Below, piece after piece: positions 1-11,311 of a stretch of 64,000 bases of DNA. Numbering within the stretch: position 1 is the stretch's first letter; each line of letters opens with the position of its first letter. A program made the position numbers and the translations under genes. The notes under the pieces were generated by a model. That model saw only the letters and a program-made list of their open reading frames with translations. It was not told where the DNA came from and made no database searches. The stretch comes from Rhodothermales bacterium (GTDB taxonomy: Bacteria > Bacteroidota > Rhodothermia > Rhodothermales > Bin80). The stretch spans positions 1-64,000 of the forward strand of contig JAJEDR010000077.1 in NCBI GenBank assembly GCA_022821385.1. The letters are read 5' to 3'.

Positions 1-821
1 AGTGGGGCAGGGGCTTCAAAGCCTATTCGTCCTTTAAGCCCCAGTATGGTATCTCCCACGTGAATATCTCGTCCGATTCCGTGACTTGCACCAATAGCGG
101 CAAGCTCAGTGATCAATTGAACAGGATCCATAGCATGTCCATCAAGCGCTGTGGGTAATCCCTCATCAAATTCAATATGTACTGTAATTCCTCGATTTGG
201 AGCTTTACTTGGAGACACAGTATTCGGATATGCGTCATCCGGTAGAGGTTCAATCGTATCTAGGGTTTCTTGGCCGCCGATGGTTGTTCCCCAAAGCCCG
301 TCATTGATTGAGTACTGTGTGGTTATATCTGGCACGGAAAAGCCGCGTTCGCGCAGAAATGCTGTGGTGTACTGTCGGGTAAGGCCTTCATCACGAATTG
401 GTGTGATGAGATCCATATCGTCTGCCAGTAACTGAATCACGGAATCAAACCTGAATTGGTCATTTCCAGCCCCAGTTGAGCCATGCGCAATTGCACGCGC
501 ACCGACCTGACGGGCAACCCTCACAACCTCCAGGGCCTGCACTACACGTTCTGCACCAACGCAGAGCGGATAGACGCCCCCGCGCAAGACATTGCCCATG
601 ATCAGGAATTTCAGATGATCCTCATATAGGGCCGTGCGGGCATCAATGTGAAAATGCTCTTTTGCTCCCAATTCGCTCGAACGGGCCTGGAGGGTTTCTT
701 TTTCTACAGAGGCGCCGGTATCAACAGTTACTGTGAATACCTCTTCAGTATATTTTTCACGCAGGTACGGCACACAAAAAGATGTGTCTAGCCCGCCACT
801 GAATGCCAGCACGATAGCCAT
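1..821 (-). CDS. argG: Argininosuccinate synthase, 3' part cut off by window edge
   Basis: Reverse-strand translation from the ATG at 821 gives MAIVLAFSGGLDTSFCVPYLREKYTEEVFTVTVDTG..., with the SGGLDTS ATP-pyrophosphatase motif, then ...AHGSTGAGNDQFRFD... and ...LWGTTIGG..., open to position 1. Absent from the ORF track because no stop lies in the window. Confidence 0.93.
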   Translation of the reverse strand, partial: MAIVLAFSGGLDTSFCVPYLREKYTEEVFTVTVDTGASVEKETLQARSSELGAKEHFHIDARTALYEDHLKFLIMGNVLRGGVYPLCVGAERVVQALEVVRVARQVGARAIAHGSTGAGNDQFRFDSVIQLLADDMDLITPIRDEGLTRQYTTAFLRERGFSVPDITTQYSINDGLWGTTIGGQETLDTIEPLPDDAYPNTVSPSKAPNRGITVHIEFDEGLPTALDGHAMDPVQLITELAAIGASHGIGRDIHVGDTILGLKGRIGFEAPAP

Positions 822-1416
822 CTTTCCAAATTATGGAACAATCGCCTTTCAACGCATGCAGTCAATCTTGGATCACGGAAATGATCTAACGTACTAGGGA
901 AAGATGGTTTATTGCTTGCTACGAATTGAGGAAAGGAGCAGAAGAGCCAATTCTTATGACTGAAATATTAATTTCAAGATTGATGGCTTTTTTGAATGGG
1001 TCCTGACAGTTTTACATGCTATAGGATGGTTGTATTTGCCATTGGTGTCCGGGATTGGCATAGCTGCACGGAGAGGAGTGCTCACGTTGGCGACTCTGGG
1101 GGCTCGGAAATTAAACCAAAGTTTCACACATGATGCGTTATGGTCTTGGTCATAATGCTCTAGGTAATAGCAGGGTCAATCCAGGAGCTTCTGGTATGCT
1201 TGTGCTGACCATACAGGTCGATTTTTCGTTTCAAGATGTCGGGTTTGATTTGTATTCTCGTTGTGGTGGTGTCTGTAATTGAAACATTCTGAATTATCTA
1301 TGTGTTAATATCCGCCGCCGGAATCCATTTGTGGGTTCGCTATACTTTAGACCTTCAAGCGGCATTTCCGCACATGATTTAGTTCGAAATCCTTCCATCA
1401 ACAAACCGCAACAATC

Positions 1417-4400
1417 ATGCTTCAATCCTTACTAGGGGGCCGCGTTTATGGCCTGTGTATTCTTCTGGTATTGTTTTTTGTTACAAGCCAGTCTGTACAC
1501 GCTCAGGATCACACCGTCAGCGGCACAGTCGTGTCTGCACTTGACAGTCAGCCTCTGCCGGGGGCTTCGGTTGTAGAAACTGGTACGCTTAACGGCACCG
1601 CAACAGACGTAGACGGACGTTTTTCTCTCGAAGTGGGCGACCCCAATGCGTCACTCACGGTCACGTTTGTCGGCTTTGTCAGCCAAACCATTGAGATAGA
1701 GGGCAGGGATGAAATCACCGTTGCCCTGGAGGAAGACACCGGTTTGCTGGAAGAGTTAGTTGTCACCGCTGGAGGTATTGAGCGCAGGGAGCGTGCAGTG
1801 GGGTATGCCGTGAGCGAAGTTGGCGGTGAGGATCTGCGCGAAATCAGAGAAAATAATGTGGCCAATGCGCTAGCCGGCAAGGTCGCCGGTGTCATCGTAA
1901 CCAAGCCTGCCACAGGACCTGCTGGTTCTAGCCGTGTGATCATACGTGGAGCATCTTCTCTGGGAGAAGACAGCCAGCCACTCTATGTCGTAGACGGTGT
2001 ACCTATTGATAACACTACATTAGGTAGTGCAGGTATGTGGGGAGGGACAGATGGTGGAGATGGTATCGGATCCATTAACCCCGACGATATTGAAAAAATG
2101 ACGGTTCTTAAAGGACCGGCCGCTGCCGCACTCTACGGAACGCGAGCAAAGAATGGTGTGATTTTAATCACGACAAAGAAAGCCACACCAGGTGCGGGGC
2201 TTGGTGTAGAGTTTTCTAGTAACACGACATTTGAGAATGTTCTCGTGAATACTGACTGGCAAACCCAGTATGGTCAGGGAACACGAGGGGCCAAGCCTTC
2301 ATCGGAAGATGAAGCGCTTTCGACTGTTGACCAGGCCTGGGGGACACCACTGGACGGGGCCCAAACGATTAGCTGGGACGGTACAAACCAATCCTACAGT
2401 CAGGCTTCTGATGCAGTTAATGCGTTCTACAACACGGGAATTACAAGCACGAACAGTTTAGCACTGACAACTGCTACGGCAACGAGTTCGCTGCGAATAG
2501 GACTCTCGCACCTGCAGAACGAGGGAATCAGCCCGAATTCGGGTCTGACTCGTACTTCGCTCTCACTGCGCGGCGGCTCGCAGTTCGGTTCCCGCCTGAG
2601 TGCGGACGCTAAGATTAACCTCGTTCGTGAGTTTGTAAACAACCGCCCGAGACTCAGTGATTCACCAGGCAATGCTAATTATTCTGTTTACCAGTTGGCT
2701 CCAAATGTAGATGTGGAATCCATGCGATGCCCTCCGGAAGATGAGGCCTGCACGGAGCCGGGAACCGACACGGATGGCACGGAATTGCATCGTGGCCTGT
2801 TTGGTAATATTTATCAACAGAATCCCTATTGGGCCGCTCATCAGTACACAAGCTCTGATGAAGATCGGCGTGCGATCGGTTTTGCATCATTGACCTTCAA
2901 GTTTGCTGAAGGAATTCATCTGATGGGGCGTTTCGGAGGGGATACCTACACCACCCGGAGAACTGGAATCACCCCTTGGGGAACCGCATACAGCCCGGTG
3001 GGAGGCCAAAATGAGCAGGAATTTCGTATTACTGAGGTCAATACCGACTTCCTGTTGACGGTGGATCGCGAGTTGACCAGTTCCATTGGCTTGCAGGCTA
3101 CCGCCGGTGGCAACATACTTTACCGGGAATATGAGACGCTCACGCTCAGCGGAGGAGGTGGATTCAACGTACCAGGGCTGGAAGTGGTAACCAATCAAAA
3201 TACACGGTCACATGGCTATGGGTTCAACGAAAAGCAAATCAACTCGCTCTATGGATCCGCTGAGGTAGCATACAATGACTACCTTTTCTTAACGCTGACC
3301 GCACGAAATGACTGGTCCTCAACACTGCCAGTGGATAATAACAGCTACTTCTATCCATCTATTAGTGGTAGCTTTGTATTCAGTGATGCATTAGAGGTGC
3401 CGGAATGGCTCAGCTTCGGAAAGATTCGTGCTTCTTGGGCCGAAGTAGGAGGGGACACGAATCCATATGCGCTTGCACTCACCTATGGACTCAGCGGTAG
3501 CCATCTTGGCCAGCCGCGTGGAGCGATTGCCCAGGGAACCATTCCATTGGCCGGTCTGAAACCCTCGAGTACAGTGGGAATTGAGGGAGGCTTTGATATA
3601 CGCTTCATTGACAATCGGTTTGGTTTAGACTTTACCTACTACACACAGAGCGCTACGGATCAGATCCTGTCCACGACAATTTCGAGTGCTTCCGGCTTTG
3701 GCAGTCAGGTAATTAATGCGGGCGAGATTTCGAATAAAGGCTTTGAAGTGCTTGTGACTACGACCCCGGTTCGTCAGGGAGACTGGCGCTGGGATCTCGA
3801 TGTTAATCTTGCAAGAAACACGAATGAGGTCGTGGAGCTTGTGGAGGGCCAGACGTCGCTAGTGCTCGGCGAGAGTCGTCATCGTGGCAATTATGTGACT
3901 GCTGATGTTGGTGAACCATATGGATCTATCAAGGGCCGCAAATACCTTCGGCAGAATGTGCCTGCCGGTGGTTCTGATTGTGATGCAACCGGCCCAATCG
4001 TACATGATGCTGATGGGCTTCCTATGAGGACCTCCGATCTGTGTGTGTTAGGCAATGGCACACCTAAGCTCAGTGGAGGTATTCGGAATGGAGTACGGTG
4101 GCGTAATCTTTCATTGAACATGCTCTTTGACATGCGATTTGGTGGCGAATTGTTTTCCGTCACCAACAGTGCAGGGTACGTCAATGGGCTTCACAAGAAT
4201 ACCCTGCAGGGGCGTGACGTGGGCTATATCGTTGGAGATGGCGTAAACGAAGATGGCCAAGCCAATACAGTCCAAGCCAATCCGCAGGATTACTTTGGAA
4301 GAATTGGTGGTGGAACTATAGGAGAGGAGTTTGTCTATGACGCGAGTTTTGTTAAGCTTCGTGAGTTGCAGATTAACTACAACCTGCCATCTCGCCTGTT

Positions 4401-4587
4401 CACACGCACCCCAATCAAATATGCCTCTGTTTCTCTGGTTGCTCGGAATCTCTGGTTACTCTACAGCAATGTGGACAACCTCGATCCAGAATCTCTCTAC
4501 AACAGTACTAATCGGGGCATTGGCCTTGAACACTCGGGGGTGCCGCAGACACGCAGTATCGGTATCAACCTCAATGTACGTCTGTAG
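1417..4587 (+). CDS. SusC/RagA-family TonB-linked outer membrane protein
   Basis: Signal peptide, CarboxypepD_reg-like N-terminus (VSGTVVSALDSQPLPGASVVETGTLNGTATDVDGRFSL), plug domain (VIIRGASSLGEDSQPLYVVDGVPID...IEKMTVLKGPAAAALYGTRAKNGVILITTK), C-terminal beta-barrel. Confidence 0.95.
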   Translation: MLQSLLGGRVYGLCILLVLFFVTSQSVHAQDHTVSGTVVSALDSQPLPGASVVETGTLNGTATDVDGRFSLEVGDPNASLTVTFVGFVSQTIEIEGRDEITVALEEDTGLLEELVVTAGGIERRERAVGYAVSEVGGEDLREIRENNVANALAGKVAGVIVTKPATGPAGSSRVIIRGASSLGEDSQPLYVVDGVPIDNTTLGSAGMWGGTDGGDGIGSINPDDIEKMTVLKGPAAAALYGTRAKNGVILITTKKATPGAGLGVEFSSNTTFENVLVNTDWQTQYGQGTRGAKPSSEDEALSTVDQAWGTPLDGAQTISWDGTNQSYSQASDAVNAFYNTGITSTNSLALTTATATSSLRIGLSHLQNEGISPNSGLTRTSLSLRGGSQFGSRLSADAKINLVREFVNNRPRLSDSPGNANYSVYQLAPNVDVESMRCPPEDEACTEPGTDTDGTELHRGLFGNIYQQNPYWAAHQYTSSDEDRRAIGFASLTFKFAEGIHLMGRFGGDTYTTRRTGITPWGTAYSPVGGQNEQEFRITEVNTDFLLTVDRELTSSIGLQATAGGNILYREYETLTLSGGGGFNVPGLEVVTNQNTRSHGYGFNEKQINSLYGSAEVAYNDYLFLTLTARNDWSSTLPVDNNSYFYPSISGSFVFSDALEVPEWLSFGKIRASWAEVGGDTNPYALALTYGLSGSHLGQPRGAIAQGTIPLAGLKPSSTVGIEGGFDIRFIDNRFGLDFTYYTQSATDQILSTTISSASGFGSQVINAGEISNKGFEVLVTTTPVRQGDWRWDLDVNLARNTNEVVELVEGQTSLVLGESRHRGNYVTADVGEPYGSIKGRKYLRQNVPAGGSDCDATGPIVHDADGLPMRTSDLCVLGNGTPKLSGGIRNGVRWRNLSLNMLFDMRFGGELFSVTNSAGYVNGLHKNTLQGRDVGYIVGDGVNEDGQANTVQANPQDYFGRIGGGTIGEEFVYDASFVKLRELQINYNLPSRLFTRTPIKYASVSLVARNLWLLYSNVDNLDPESLYNSTNRGIGLEHSGVPQTRSIGINLNVRL

Positions 4588-4616
4588 CCTTAATCATACC
4601 CGACAAACAAACGACG

Positions 4617-6143
4617 ATGACTAAAATGAAACGACTTCCAGTACTGGCTGCGTTGGTTTTATCTCTTATGATTGCCTCTTGTGATTCTGGCTTTGAAGAG
4701 ATGAACGTGAATCCAACCCAAGCCAACCAGATTGACCCCAATTTCAAGTTGACCAATATTCAACTTCGAATAAGCGGCGAGCGCTACGAGAACTGGCGAA
4801 CTAACCTGATTTACAGTTCCGTTATGATTCAGCACTTTGCTACGCTGCCCACCTATTGGGCGGGGGATAAGTATACCTATATCGGGTCGTATTCCGCAGC
4901 AATGTGGGATCGATATTATCCCAACATTGCTAGAAACGTTGAAGACCTGTTACAGCAAACTTCGGAGGATCCAGCGGATGCTAATCTCCATCACATTACG
5001 CAGGTCGTGCGTGTAATCATGTACCATCGACTTACTGATCTCTATGGGGATATACCATATTCGGAAGCAGGCAAGGGCTTCCTGGAGGGTATTACGCAGC
5101 CGAAATACGACGCTCAATCGAGCATTTACGCCGATATGTTGGCTAAACTAGAGGCAGCAGCCACGGGACTGAATGGCTCCAACCGGTCTTTTGGTTCCGG
5201 TGACCTGATGTATCAAGGAGATGTTGACCAATGGCGCAAGCTGGCTAATTCACTTATGCTGCGGTTGGGGATGCGACTAGTTAAAGTCGACCCTGGTGCG
5301 GCACAAAGCTGGGTGCAGAAGGCAATTGCCGGCGGGACAATGGAGAGCAACGACGACATAGCTTACATTCCTCATAATGATCCTTCGGGCTGGCAGAATG
5401 GTAACGGTTCTGTATTCCTCGCTGACGGATCCCCGAGGTTGAGCGAATTCTTCGTCAATTGGATGGTTGGTCGCAGTGACCCGCGCCTGTACGTTTACGG
5501 ACAGAGTCCCGTTGCTGGCTCAGATCCAATCGGAATGCCGAACGGACGCATCACCGGCGGCTCAGATCCCGCTAATGGCATCGAGAATCATGCCAGTTGG
5601 GTAAGCTGCGACTCGGGGGCCGAGCCGTGTGGAATGGATGTGTATATGGTACCCAACGATGTGCTAAAGGGGCAGGACGACCCGATGTTTTTCATGACAT
5701 ATGCTGAGGTCGAACTTCTTAAAGCTGAAGCAGCGCAGCGTGGCTGGTACAGCGGAGATGCCGCAATGCATTATGCAAATGGTGTTCGCGCCGCAATGGA
5801 GTACCTGTCAATGTATGGCGCTGCCGGTGATATACCAGGTGATGCGATTGATGCATATTTGGCAGCCAATCCGTATGATCCTGCAAACGGATTGAGAATG
5901 ATTAACGAGCAGTTGTGGGCGGCTGTTTTGCTGAACGAGTACGAAGCCTTTGCGAACTGGCGTCGTACGGGTTATCCCGAACTCGTTCCGGTAAACTATC
6001 CTGGCAATGTGACCGGGGGCACGATCCCGCGTCGATTAAGGTATCGGGAGAATGAAGCTGTAGCTAATCCCGACAACTACAACGCGGCAATTGCTGCGCA
6101 AGGGCCTGATGAATTCACAACACGAATGTGGTGGGATCGATAG
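4617..6143 (+). CDS. SusD/RagB-family nutrient-binding lipoprotein
   Basis: Lipoprotein signal (ALVLSLMIASCDSGFEEMNVNPTQ); SusD-like body (HRLTDLYGDIPYSEA..., TYAEVELLKAEAAQRGW); directly downstream of susC. Confidence 0.93.
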   Translation: MTKMKRLPVLAALVLSLMIASCDSGFEEMNVNPTQANQIDPNFKLTNIQLRISGERYENWRTNLIYSSVMIQHFATLPTYWAGDKYTYIGSYSAAMWDRYYPNIARNVEDLLQQTSEDPADANLHHITQVVRVIMYHRLTDLYGDIPYSEAGKGFLEGITQPKYDAQSSIYADMLAKLEAAATGLNGSNRSFGSGDLMYQGDVDQWRKLANSLMLRLGMRLVKVDPGAAQSWVQKAIAGGTMESNDDIAYIPHNDPSGWQNGNGSVFLADGSPRLSEFFVNWMVGRSDPRLYVYGQSPVAGSDPIGMPNGRITGGSDPANGIENHASWVSCDSGAEPCGMDVYMVPNDVLKGQDDPMFFMTYAEVELLKAEAAQRGWYSGDAAMHYANGVRAAMEYLSMYGAAGDIPGDAIDAYLAANPYDPANGLRMINEQLWAAVLLNEYEAFANWRRTGYPELVPVNYPGNVTGGTIPRRLRYRENEAVANPDNYNAAIAAQGPDEFTTRMWWDR

Positions 6144-6204
6144 ATCAACAGGATAGCCTGCAACTTAATAGTCGCAGGGTTGCATGAAAAGTTTGAATAT
6201 ATGC

Positions 6205-6238
6205 AAGGGGCTCCGTGCAAGCGGGGCCCCTTCTTTTA
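6205..6238. terminator. Putative bidirectional terminator between convergent susD and GWxTD genes
   Basis: AAGGGGCTCCG-TGCAAG-CGGGGCCCCTT (11-bp stem, one G:T pair) followed by CTTTTAT. Confidence 0.7.
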
Positions 6239-7939
6239 TCGTTCAAATTCCAACTCCAATGATCTAGAAACCGACGTGCCTGCAACTTTGTCATTGATTG
6301 TTAGCGTGAGTGTGAATGGCCCTGGAATGGCCCAGCGTTCGATATCCACAACCACGAATTCGCGTATAGTTGAGTTCTGACCCTCAGACTCGAAGGAAGC
6401 TGTAATTGGTTGCTTGCCCTCACCACTCAATGAATACGCTACCGAGTAGTTGGTGCGATCTTGCTCGTCAAAACGCAGAAAATATGCTTCAAAGTAGAGG
6501 GCAAACGGCGTTGTTGCATCAATGGTCTTACGCATGTAGGGAATGGCGCCATCAAAGTTTTTTTGGGATTCCAAAATAAGTGGTTTCAGATCACTGATCT
6601 CCAAAGAAGTGCCATCTCCCTGAAGAGCTTCCAATGTATCAATCGTGGCAACCCCTATTGCCCAGGCTGCTGCTGGTTGTGGAGGAATGGAATCTGGAAC
6701 AGTCCAATGCAATGACCATTGCATTGCCACGGGTAACGCAGAACTGAAACTGGGGATTATCCAGGATTGAACGGGGGTTTCTGGAGCAGCGCCCCATGGC
6801 AAATGGTATCGTCGAATACGAACCTCCTGGGGCTCAAATTCTTCGTCTCTAGTCGCTAGGGCCACACTCAATATGAAGTCAGAGGAGGTGGCTTGTCTCA
6901 ATTGTCCAGAACGACGCACCATACTTCGGCTGGGTCGAACTGTGCTCAAATCAATATTCCAGTAAGCCTCCAGTCGCGTAGAGCCATCCTGTTCCAAAAA
7001 TCGGATAAACCGTGTCTGCGGTTCGAGCTCCACTGCATTGCCGTACACTTGGGTTACGCTGTTTGGGACGGTTCTTGCCCGACTTAGTTGATGTTGATCA
7101 TCTCGTAGCCTTGTATCCTGGATTGCCTTTTGCGAGAATTCGTAAGGTCGTAGAGGCTCCGAGGTGGGTAGTGTTGTGTAGTTCACGACGGCATCGTATA
7201 CGGCACCATAATGGGGGTGCTCCATGGCCAGCTGCCCAAATATATCCTCCATCCATGCGAGTAGGATGGCTACATGTCTTGGGCTTCGAAGGTTCGGGGA
7301 GATAAGCGCATCGGGCGTATCAATCCGGTACGGTCTGCGACGAGACTGCTGTACAAAGAGGTAATGGGCGTCATCATGGATATTGCGGTAAACCCATATT
7401 TCGTTTCGTGGCAGCCGAAATTCCAGCGGCAAGGTCAGAAGCCTGGAGTTTTGAAGGGATATGACAGCTGCTCTCCAGGGCCTCCCGAGTCGCACAAATA
7501 TACGCCCCCGGTCATCCACTCCAAGCGGGTCTCTTTGATGCGCATACTCACGCTGGGCATAATAAACCCTGTACAGATGCTCTTCGACCCTTTCATTGTA
7601 TAGGGTTGCCGGCAACGGATCCTGCTGATGCCACCAGGACACGATTGCGTTAGCATCATCGGGCGTACCTTCTTCTGAGATAAGTGCTTGCAGTGATCGA
7701 TTGATCGACGATTCATTGGGAACAATGAGTGCTATCCAATGCAGATGACGTACCAACGCTTCCTTGTCCCCAACCTCCGCATCAGCTGCTTTGCCAAGCC
7801 AGTCGAGGTATTCAGTAGCGGCTTCCGCATATAGCGGGACATTCTCTTCGGTAAAGACACGTGCAATATCCGCTTCCTGGGCCAATAATGGCCAAACTGC
7901 GAGTAATTGAAGTCCAAAAATGGAAAGAACCCGTATCAT
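6236..7939 (-). CDS. GWxTD-domain-like exported protein
   Basis: Signal peptide; EHLYRVYYAQREYAHQRDPLGVDDRGRIFVRLGRPWR resembles the GWxTD domain region (DDRGRIYIRLGxP). Confidence 0.7.
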   Translation of the reverse strand: MIRVLSIFGLQLLAVWPLLAQEADIARVFTEENVPLYAEAATEYLDWLGKAADAEVGDKEALVRHLHWIALIVPNESSINRSLQALISEEGTPDDANAIVSWWHQQDPLPATLYNERVEEHLYRVYYAQREYAHQRDPLGVDDRGRIFVRLGRPWRAAVISLQNSRLLTLPLEFRLPRNEIWVYRNIHDDAHYLFVQQSRRRPYRIDTPDALISPNLRSPRHVAILLAWMEDIFGQLAMEHPHYGAVYDAVVNYTTLPTSEPLRPYEFSQKAIQDTRLRDDQHQLSRARTVPNSVTQVYGNAVELEPQTRFIRFLEQDGSTRLEAYWNIDLSTVRPSRSMVRRSGQLRQATSSDFILSVALATRDEEFEPQEVRIRRYHLPWGAAPETPVQSWIIPSFSSALPVAMQWSLHWTVPDSIPPQPAAAWAIGVATIDTLEALQGDGTSLEISDLKPLILESQKNFDGAIPYMRKTIDATTPFALYFEAYFLRFDEQDRTNYSVAYSLSGEGKQPITASFESEGQNSTIREFVVVDIERWAIPGPFTLTLTINDKVAGTSVSRSLELEFER

Positions 7940-7984
7940 CTTCGTTGGACTCGGTCACAGTGGAAGCTGGAAAGGAATATCTGC

Positions 7985-10900
7985 ATGCTAGTAACCTGTC
8001 GAATAGTCGTCATAAGCTTGATAAGCTTGGTCCTGCTAAGCAGCTGTACGCGTGAGCGGCCGTTATTCACGCTTATGGAGCAGACCGGCGTAACCTTTGA
8101 AAATAGAATTGTAGAGCAGGATGCGTTTAATGTACTGGAATATGAGTACTTCTATAACGGGGGAGGGGTTGCAGCAGGAGACATCAATAACGATGGCTTG
8201 GTGGATCTTTACTTCACGGCAAATATGGTGCCTGATCGACTTTATCTGAACCGCGGTGACTGGGCATTTGAGGATGTAACCGAACAAACAGGCATTATAC
8301 ATGAGCCCACCTGGACCACGGGTGTAACCATGGTTGATATCAATGGTGACGGCTGGCTGGACATTTATGTTTGTCGCAGTGGCAATGTTGCAACGGATCG
8401 TCGACGCAATGCGCTCTATGTGAATCAGGGCAACCTAACCTTCAAAAATGAAGCGGCAAGATATGGACTGGATGATCCCTCGTATTCAAATCATGCTGCG
8501 TTCTTTGATTATGACAGGGATGGAGACTTGGACATGTACCTGTTGAATCACTCTATACGGCGTTATTCTCATTTCGTTGTAGACTATATGCGAGCGCAGC
8601 GCGATTCGTTGGCAGGCGATAAACTTTTTCGCAACGACGACGGGGTATTCACAGATCTAAGCGAAACAGCTGGCATCATTGGTAATCCATTGGGCTACGG
8701 CCTGAGCGTAGTTGTTAGCGACATCAATGGTGATCTTTGGCCCGATCTCTACATATCAAACGATTACATCGAAGACGACTACTTATACATCAACCAGCAG
8801 GATGGTACGTTCGCTGAATCAATCCGATCATATCTGACGCACACGTCATACGCGTCTATGGGTGCTGACATAGCTGATATTAACAATGATCTGCAGGTGG
8901 ATATTCTAACGCTAGATATGTTGGCGGAAGACAATTTTCGCCAGAAAGTACTCAAGGGTCCCGAAAACTACAAGTTTTACGCCCAATTGCGTGCAGATGG
9001 GTTTCACGAGCAATATATGCGCAATATGCTCCATTTGCGTCATGGAATTGATTTTATAGAGATTGGACAACTTTCAGGTATATCGAATACGGATTGGAGT
9101 TGGGCGCCGCTTTTTGCTGATCTAGACAGAGATGGTCTAAAAGATCTGGTTGTAACTAACGGCTATCTGCGCGACTATACGGATCTTGATTTTCTGTCAA
9201 CTACATTACCCAACGCGTCAAAGGCAGCTGAAATGCGCGGAGAGGCTGTATCTGGATTGGCCCTCGTAGAGCAAATGTCCTCGACGCGCGTGGCAAACTA
9301 CGCCTTCAGAGGATGGGACGGTATTCATTTTGAAGATGTTACCCTTGACTGGGGGCTGGAGCTCCCAACACACTCCAACGGCATGACTTTGGCGGATCTG
9401 GATGGAGACCTTGATTTAGATCTTGTTGTGAACAACGTCAATCAACAGGCATTACTGTATCGCAATGAATCAGATGAGCAGGGAAAGGGGGGAGCACTGA
9501 GAGTGGTTCTGGATGGATTTCCAGGAATTAGCCATGGTGTGGGATCCAAGGTGATTCTCTATGGCGACGAAGGTGCGTCAATCATGCAGGAGGCGATTTT
9601 TGTACGTGGTTACCTTTCATCTCTTGAACCGAATCTACTTTTTGGAACAGGTCAATGGGGCGAAGTTGACATAGACGTATTCTGGCCTGATGGGCGTTTA
9701 CAGCAATTGAAGGATATTGCCACTAACCAGACCGTCAGGATTGAATACAGCGATAGATCCCCAGTAGAATCATTGTCGGAGGCCATTGAAGAAGGCCATC
9801 ATGTTTTTGTGCGGGATTACGCCTCGGGGCTGGACTATGAGCATAGAGAAGACATCTATTCTGACTGGGATATCCAGCCACTCTTGCCTCGAGACCTAGC
9901 ACAGGAGGGCCCAGCTTTAACGAGTGGAGATGTAAATGGGGATAACCTTTTTGACATCTTTCTGGGAGGTGCTCGAGGTCAGGCAGCGATGCTGTATCTA
10001 CAACAATTGGATGGTACATATGTAGGTGTTGAGCTTCCGGCCTTTGAGCAGCATGCAGAGTACGAGGATGTTGATGCTGTTTTCGCAGATTTTTCCGGCG
10101 ACGGTGCTCTTGATCTATATGTGGTGAGCGGAGGGGGCCCTGATCCCGCATACTGGCATGACCGACTTTATATAAATACCGGCTTTGGTAATCTGTTACA
10201 CGCTCCTGACCTGTTGCCCCCAATACGCACGGTGACAAGCACTGTCGCACCAAATGATATAGATGGCGATGGAGACATAGATTTATTTATTGGTGGACTT
10301 CATATTCCCGGGGAGTTCGGTAAAGCTCCACGTAGTTATCTATTAGAAAATACACCCCAAGGTTTTCGGGATCAGACAGCTTTCTGGGCACCAGAGCTAC
10401 AGAATCCAGGGATGCTTACAACTGCTGTTTGGGCAAATGTTCACGGTGACGAGAGAAAGGAACTCCTTATTGCTGGACACTGGATGACAATACGTGCCTT
10501 CTGCATGAGAGAATCTATCATTCTGGAAGAATGCACGTCGTCTTTACGATTGGCGGATCAGAATGGGCTATGGAATCAGATTGTGCCTGCTGATTTAGAC
10601 ATGGATGGAGATACAGACCTTATTGCCGGTAATAGGGGTTGGAATGCGCAAGTCCAGATTTCTCCCGAACATCCAGCTACGCTGTATGTGGGTGACCTGG
10701 ATCGTTCCGGCACCTGGGATATCATATACAGCGGTTTTATTAAGGGTCTGGAGGTGCCTATCGCTTCCCGAGATCAGATGGTTGCCCAACTGCCGGATGT
10801 ACGTCTGCGATTCCCAAAATATTCGGATTATGCAGCAGCGACGACTGATGAAATCATGTCTGGCTATGAGAAATCAACAGACCTACTCGAGGCAAGTAAT

Positions 10901-11269
10901 TCTGCCTCAGTTATCTTTGAATTAACGGGGAGTGGTACTTTTGAATCCAGACCATTACCCTTGGCTGCACAATTTTCACCAGTCAGGGACGCCCTTGCCA
11001 TGGATGTTGACCAAGACAAGCACCTGGACATTCTTTTGGTAGGTAACGATTATGGAAATAGAGCAGAGGAGGGTCGGATGAATAGCAGCAGGGGCTTGGT
11101 TCTATCCGGGGACGGCGCGTTTAACTTCCAGAAAAAGAAAACCGGTGATTTTTGGATACGTGGAGATGCACGTAGGCTGATCAGGGTCAACAATCGTGTG
11201 ATCGTCGCGAATAACAGTGGTCCGCTTGATATATTTTTGATCCCGGATAGAGTGGGGCATAATCCGTGA
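7985..11269 (+). CDS. VCBS/FG-GAP repeat lipoprotein with ASPIC/UnbV-like region
   Basis: Start set at ATG 7985 (MLVTCRIVVISLISLVLLSSCTRE lipobox) rather than 7907, which overlaps the divergent gene. Many calcium-binding-type repeats (GDINNDGLVDLYFTANM, VDINGDGWLDIYVC, DIDGDGDIDLFIGG). Confidence 0.88.
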   Translation: MLVTCRIVVISLISLVLLSSCTRERPLFTLMEQTGVTFENRIVEQDAFNVLEYEYFYNGGGVAAGDINNDGLVDLYFTANMVPDRLYLNRGDWAFEDVTEQTGIIHEPTWTTGVTMVDINGDGWLDIYVCRSGNVATDRRRNALYVNQGNLTFKNEAARYGLDDPSYSNHAAFFDYDRDGDLDMYLLNHSIRRYSHFVVDYMRAQRDSLAGDKLFRNDDGVFTDLSETAGIIGNPLGYGLSVVVSDINGDLWPDLYISNDYIEDDYLYINQQDGTFAESIRSYLTHTSYASMGADIADINNDLQVDILTLDMLAEDNFRQKVLKGPENYKFYAQLRADGFHEQYMRNMLHLRHGIDFIEIGQLSGISNTDWSWAPLFADLDRDGLKDLVVTNGYLRDYTDLDFLSTTLPNASKAAEMRGEAVSGLALVEQMSSTRVANYAFRGWDGIHFEDVTLDWGLELPTHSNGMTLADLDGDLDLDLVVNNVNQQALLYRNESDEQGKGGALRVVLDGFPGISHGVGSKVILYGDEGASIMQEAIFVRGYLSSLEPNLLFGTGQWGEVDIDVFWPDGRLQQLKDIATNQTVRIEYSDRSPVESLSEAIEEGHHVFVRDYASGLDYEHREDIYSDWDIQPLLPRDLAQEGPALTSGDVNGDNLFDIFLGGARGQAAMLYLQQLDGTYVGVELPAFEQHAEYEDVDAVFADFSGDGALDLYVVSGGGPDPAYWHDRLYINTGFGNLLHAPDLLPPIRTVTSTVAPNDIDGDGDIDLFIGGLHIPGEFGKAPRSYLLENTPQGFRDQTAFWAPELQNPGMLTTAVWANVHGDERKELLIAGHWMTIRAFCMRESIILEECTSSLRLADQNGLWNQIVPADLDMDGDTDLIAGNRGWNAQVQISPEHPATLYVGDLDRSGTWDIIYSGFIKGLEVPIASRDQMVAQLPDVRLRFPKYSDYAAATTDEIMSGYEKSTDLLEASNSASVIFELTGSGTFESRPLPLAAQFSPVRDALAMDVDQDKHLDILLVGNDYGNRAEEGRMNSSRGLVLSGDGAFNFQKKKTGDFWIRGDARRLIRVNNRVIVANNSGPLDIFLIPDRVGHNP

Positions 11270-11311
11270 ATTTTTGTCACTCCAAAACATCACTAGACCA
11301 ATTTATCTCCT

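Noticed and set aside
151-435. 94-aa plus-strand ORF at the window start
   Set aside because: Antisense to the clear argG coding sequence on the minus strand.
9735-10253. 172-aa minus-strand ORF
   Set aside because: Antisense to the VCBS-repeat gene, which has clear protein motifs; no motif in the antisense frame.
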